From NCBI GenBank assembly GCA_046758845.1, contig JBHIBA010000204.1, positions 1 to 8,325 of the forward strand: a DNA stretch of 8,325 nt, read 5' to 3'. Under the pieces are notes generated by a model. It ran no database searches, had not been told where the DNA came from, and was given only the letters and a program-made list of their open reading frames with translations. A program made the position numbers and the translations under genes. Numbering within the stretch: position 1 is the stretch's first letter; each line of letters starts with the position of its first letter. This stretch comes from JBHIBA01 sp046758845 (GTDB lineage Bacteria; UBA8248; JACPRG01; G963555815). Shown here piece after piece: positions 6,303 through 8,325 of the stretch.

Positions 6303-7187
6303 GTGTTCACGTCTGCCCCGGTCCTGGCTCTCATCACGGCTCTTTGCATCGGGTCGGCTGACTTCTCGTCGCACTATGCGCTGCGCCATGTCCGGGCCCT
6401 GCCGGGCACGTTCTTTTCCATCAGTTTCCAGCTTTTCACACTTCTGGTCATCTTGTTGATTCGGGGTAAATGGGATGTGGGGGACTGGCGGGGCCCTGCC
6501 TTTTTCATCTTGGTGGGGATCCTGCACCCCGGGATCTTCTTTCTCTTCCTCCTGATGGCGATTGACCGCCTGGGTCCGGCCCGGGCCATTACCTTGAAAG
6601 GAACCTCCCCTTTCTTCGGCGTCGCAATTGCCATCATCTTCCTGGGAGAGCGGCCGAATTTCCCCATCTATCTGGGGCTTTTTCTGGTGGCCGGGGGGGT
6701 GATGTATCTGACGTCCGAGCGGGGGAGCGGAATCAGACTGAGCAGGAACTTGGCCTTGCCGCTGATCGCAGCGTTTTTCGGGGGACTCGCGCCCAATTTG
6801 GCTAAGGTGGCCTTGGGTTACATGAACGACGCCCCGATGGGGGCCGCCTGTGTCGTATTCGGGGGGCTGGTCGCCATGTTTCTGTGTAACACCCTTTTGG
6901 CTGGAAAAGTGGACGGCAAATTTTGGTTGCGGGCGACTGCGTCAAGAGCCGTTTTCTTGTTTGCGCCCATGGGTATGTTAGGGGCCTTCGGATTCATCAC
7001 CTATTTCACGGCCCTCAAGTTCGGCTCGGTGGCCGTGGTTATCCCGCTGGTTCAAACGGCTCCTTTCGTGGCGGTTTTGCTTTCTCGGGTATTGATTCAG
7101 GAGCAGGAGCGCGTGAACCTTCAGCTGCTCGTCTCGGTGGTCTCCATCGTTCTGGGAGCGGTTCTGATTACAATGGGACGGGCATGA
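6303..7187 (+). CDS. EamA/DMT family transporter, 10 membrane segments
   Basis: A drug/metabolite transporter superfamily protein of the inner membrane, usually an exporter of small metabolites or amino acids; the substrate cannot be told. The 294 residues give about ten hydrophobic segments (roughly 5-20, 33-53, 67-86, 95-114, 120-136, 149-170, 178-200, 214-236, 243-263, 273-291) in two EamA repeats. Repeat 1 ends with the signature ARAITLKGTSPFFGVAIAII (93-112) then LGERP (114-118). Repeat 2 has ALKFGSVAVVIPLVQTAPF (237-255). The GTG start has GGAGG (6290-6294) 8 nt upstream. It lies 77 bp behind rqcH with no terminator between, so read-through is possible. Unlike its neighbours it has no evident role in information processing. 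Confidence 0.9.
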   Translation: MFTSAPVLALITALCIGSADFSSHYALRHVRALPGTFFSISFQLFTLLVILLIRGKWDVGDWRGPAFFILVGILHPGIFFLFLLMAIDRLGPARAITLKGTSPFFGVAIAIIFLGERPNFPIYLGLFLVAGGVMYLTSERGSGIRLSRNLALPLIAAFFGGLAPNLAKVALGYMNDAPMGAACVVFGGLVAMFLCNTLLAGKVDGKFWLRATASRAVFLFAPMGMLGAFGFITYFTALKFGSVAVVIPLVQTAPFVAVLLSRVLIQEQERVNLQLLVSVVSIVLGAVLITMGRA

Positions 7188-7291
7188 GGCGCGGAATCCG
7201 GGATTCAAGAGCCCGAGCCTTCCCCGTCATGGGGCTCGCGTCCTAAGAATCTCGAAGCGGCGGGCCGTTTTCGACATGGGGAGGAAACGCT

Positions 7292-8122
7292 ATGAGCTTT
7301 ACGTTGGCCCTCGTCCAGCCGGTGAGCCACCCTCCACCCGGCGATGAGAAAAACGTCACCGATGCGGTGGGGTACGTCGAGGAAGCGGCGGCCCGGGGGG
7401 CTGAGTTCGTCGCCTTTCCCGAGTCCTACCCCGGTCCCTGGAGAATGCCGGCGTCTTTCGATCCGACCGAAGTCATGGTCGAGGCGGCTGCACGGTGCGG
7501 CGTCTACGTGCAGTTCGGGACGCTTGAGCCGATCGACGAGGAGAAGAGAGCGGCCCATAACCTCGCTCTGCTCGCCCGGCCGAGCGGGGGGCCTCCCGGC
7601 AAATACCGCCGCACTCACCCGCCGGGTCCTTGGATCTATACAGGGGGAAAATACTGGGACTTCCACTACGTCCCCGGGGGCGAGTTTCCCGTCTTCGAAA
7701 CCGAGCACGGCCAGGTCGGGCTAGCCATGTGCAGTGAGGTCTACATGCCCGAGGTGACCCGGGCCCTGTCGCTGCGGGGCGCGGAGATCGTTTTCCTGCC
7801 GGCGGGTGTGGACAAGCAGGCCCTGTGGGCGACCTGGCGGAACCTGATCTGGTCCCGCGCCATCGAAAACCTCGCCGTTGTCGTGACGACGCAGAATCTT
7901 TTCCACCGCGGACAGCGGGGGCTCGCCATGGTCGCAACGCCCGAGGAGGTGGTCTTTGAGACCACGAAGGCGGGGATGTTCCTCGTCGAGGTGGATCTGG
8001 AGAGGATTCAAGACCTCAGAGAGCAAAGGGACGAGGTCGAATCGATTGCCCGGAACGCGGCCAAGGCGGGGGTGCTGAGTCAATGGCAGCGTCCCGAGCT
8101 GTACGACAAGTTTTTCCCTTGA
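7292..8122 (+). CDS. Carbon-nitrogen hydrolase (nitrilase superfamily)
   Basis: A cytoplasmic hydrolase of amide, carbamoyl or nitrile C-N bonds; the substrate is unknown. The catalytic triad is visible: Glu44 in FPESYPG, Lys104 in GKYRRTH and Cys147 in MCSEVYMPE. SRAIENLAVVVTTQN (188-202) is the usual following segment. The length of 276 residues fits single-domain aliphatic amidase or carbamoylase-like members. The CSEVYMPE context differs from the C-x-D pattern of omega-amidases and the CFE pattern of nitrilases. A fourth conserved Glu, found in many members between Lys and Cys (EKYYF-like), seems replaced by Gly near TGGKYWDF (117-124). GGGGAGG (7278-7284) lies 7 nt before the ATG. The gene follows the transporter by 104 bp, so the pair could link transport and hydrolysis, but this is only suggestive. 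Confidence 0.92.
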   Translation: MSFTLALVQPVSHPPPGDEKNVTDAVGYVEEAAARGAEFVAFPESYPGPWRMPASFDPTEVMVEAAARCGVYVQFGTLEPIDEEKRAAHNLALLARPSGGPPGKYRRTHPPGPWIYTGGKYWDFHYVPGGEFPVFETEHGQVGLAMCSEVYMPEVTRALSLRGAEIVFLPAGVDKQALWATWRNLIWSRAIENLAVVVTTQNLFHRGQRGLAMVATPEEVVFETTKAGMFLVEVDLERIQDLREQRDEVESIARNAAKAGVLSQWQRPELYDKFFP

Positions 8123-8162
8123 TGGTCCGCGTCGGGATCTTCTGCTCCGGTAGATGGGGATG

Positions 8163-8191
8163 AAGGCCCGGATTCCCAGGGGGGCCTTTTT
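8163..8191 (+). terminator. Rho-independent terminator after the C-N hydrolase
   Basis: AAGGCCC (8163-8169) and GGGCCTT (8182-8188) form a perfect 7-bp stem with a 12-nt loop, followed at once by T residues (8187-8191). It lies about 40 nt past the hydrolase stop. It coincides with the first unit of the local tandem repeat, so at least this unit looks like a functional intrinsic terminator. Confidence 0.8.
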
Positions 8192-8226
8192 GAAAACCGG
8201 CCAGATTTCCCAGGGGGCGCTTTTTG
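8165..8226 (+). repeat. Two-unit tandem repeat; right copy of the dispersed element
   Basis: Two related 28-nt units (8165-8192 and 8199-8226) begin with GGCC, share CCCAGGGGG and end in CTTTTTG. They differ at about five positions and have a 34-nt period. The second unit with its upstream flank (8188-8226) is the near-identical inverted partner of 32-70. In the second unit the possible stem (AAAACCGGCC against the bases before and in the T-run) has two mismatches, so it is a weaker terminator than the first. Confidence 0.8.
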
Positions 8227-8323
8227 GGCACTCGCGTGCCGGCCGAGCTGCGGTTGTAGGTATGTGCGCGTAAGCCGGACGTCTTTGGCGCGCACCTTCC
8301 GAGAGGTAATTGACCCGGCACGC
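8227..8323. other. Nested inverted repeats at the right edge, possible structured RNA
   Basis: GGCAC-TCGC-GTGCC (8227-8240) is a small perfect hairpin. GCGTGCCGG (8234-8242) also pairs with CCGGCACGC (8315-8323), a perfect 9-bp inverted repeat. Inside it GTGCGCG (8264-8270) pairs with CGCGCAC (8289-8295), 7 bp around an 18-nt loop. The two GTGCC-based stems are mutually exclusive. No known RNA family was recognised and the window ends here. High GC makes chance pairing easier, so this is only a candidate. Confidence 0.35.
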
Positions 8324-8325
8324 CA

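Noticed and set aside
7194..7238. Hairpins GAATC-CGG-GATTC and CCCC-GTCAT-GGGG between the transporter and hydrolase genes
   Set aside because: Stems are only 4-5 bp and no T-run follows, so a terminator or riboswitch is not supported.
8165..8226. Possible start of a CRISPR array
   Set aside because: Only two diverged 28-nt units with a 6-nt gap; there is no spacer of normal length and no cas gene.
32..8226. Composite transposon or integron-like segment bounded by inverted repeats
   Set aside because: No transposase or integrase; the enclosed genes are housekeeping with similar composition; the repeat orientation is explained by 3'-end placement.
8234..8325. tRNA-like end: GCGTGCC at the left pairs with GGCACGC next to a terminal CCA
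   Set aside because: No TTCGA-type T loop, D arm or anticodon arm in the right places, and the paired arm does not leave a proper discriminator base before CCA.

Overview
The window reads as chromosomal DNA from a high-GC Gram-negative-type bacterium. The left half carries the leftward cluster yicC, gmk, coaBC, family 4 uracil-DNA glycosylase. The right half carries a rightward RqcH/NFACT protein, a DMT-family transporter and a carbon-nitrogen hydrolase. The yicC-gmk-coaBC-udg order and the protein style resemble deltaproteobacteria-like or NC10/Tectomicrobia-like lineages. That placement is inference from memory and is weak. No transposase, integrase, phage gene, CRISPR array, rRNA or confident tRNA was seen.

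Layout: positions 1-151 are non-coding and hold a GC-rich repeat and hairpin downstream of udg. Positions 152-3976 are one leftward transcription unit: YicC (RNA metabolism), guanylate kinase (GMP to GDP), CoaBC (coenzyme A synthesis) and a Fe-S uracil-DNA glycosylase (DNA repair). gmk, coaBC and udg are tightly packed, and coaBC and udg overlap at a stop/start. The 155-bp gap at 3977-4131 is a divergent promoter region with a good sigma70-like promoter facing each way. Positions 4132-6225 encode an RqcH homologue (ribosome-associated quality control) with a long basic linker not found in the standard protein. It is followed by a 10-TM EamA exporter (6303-7187) and a nitrilase-superfamily amidohydrolase (7292-8122). 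Positions 8123-8325 are non-coding and hold a terminator, a two-unit tandem repeat and a further set of inverted repeats.

The least expected structure is at the edges. A 39-bp element at 32-70 recurs in inverted orientation at 8188-8226 with 37 of 39 identities, about 8.1 kb apart. Both copies lie downstream of a gene and point the same way relative to that gene's transcription. I therefore favour a dispersed 3'-end (terminator-associated) repeat family over the inverted ends of a mobile element. Other points for a second look are a Ser in place of the usual catalytic Cys in the CoaC half, a small insertion after the CoaC catalytic His, the basic Ala/Lys/Arg linker of RqcH, the absence of rpoZ and remA from the cluster, a C9 tract inside udg, and dyads overlapping the rqcH promoter. 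I found no clear new multi-gene system: the coding content is mostly housekeeping.
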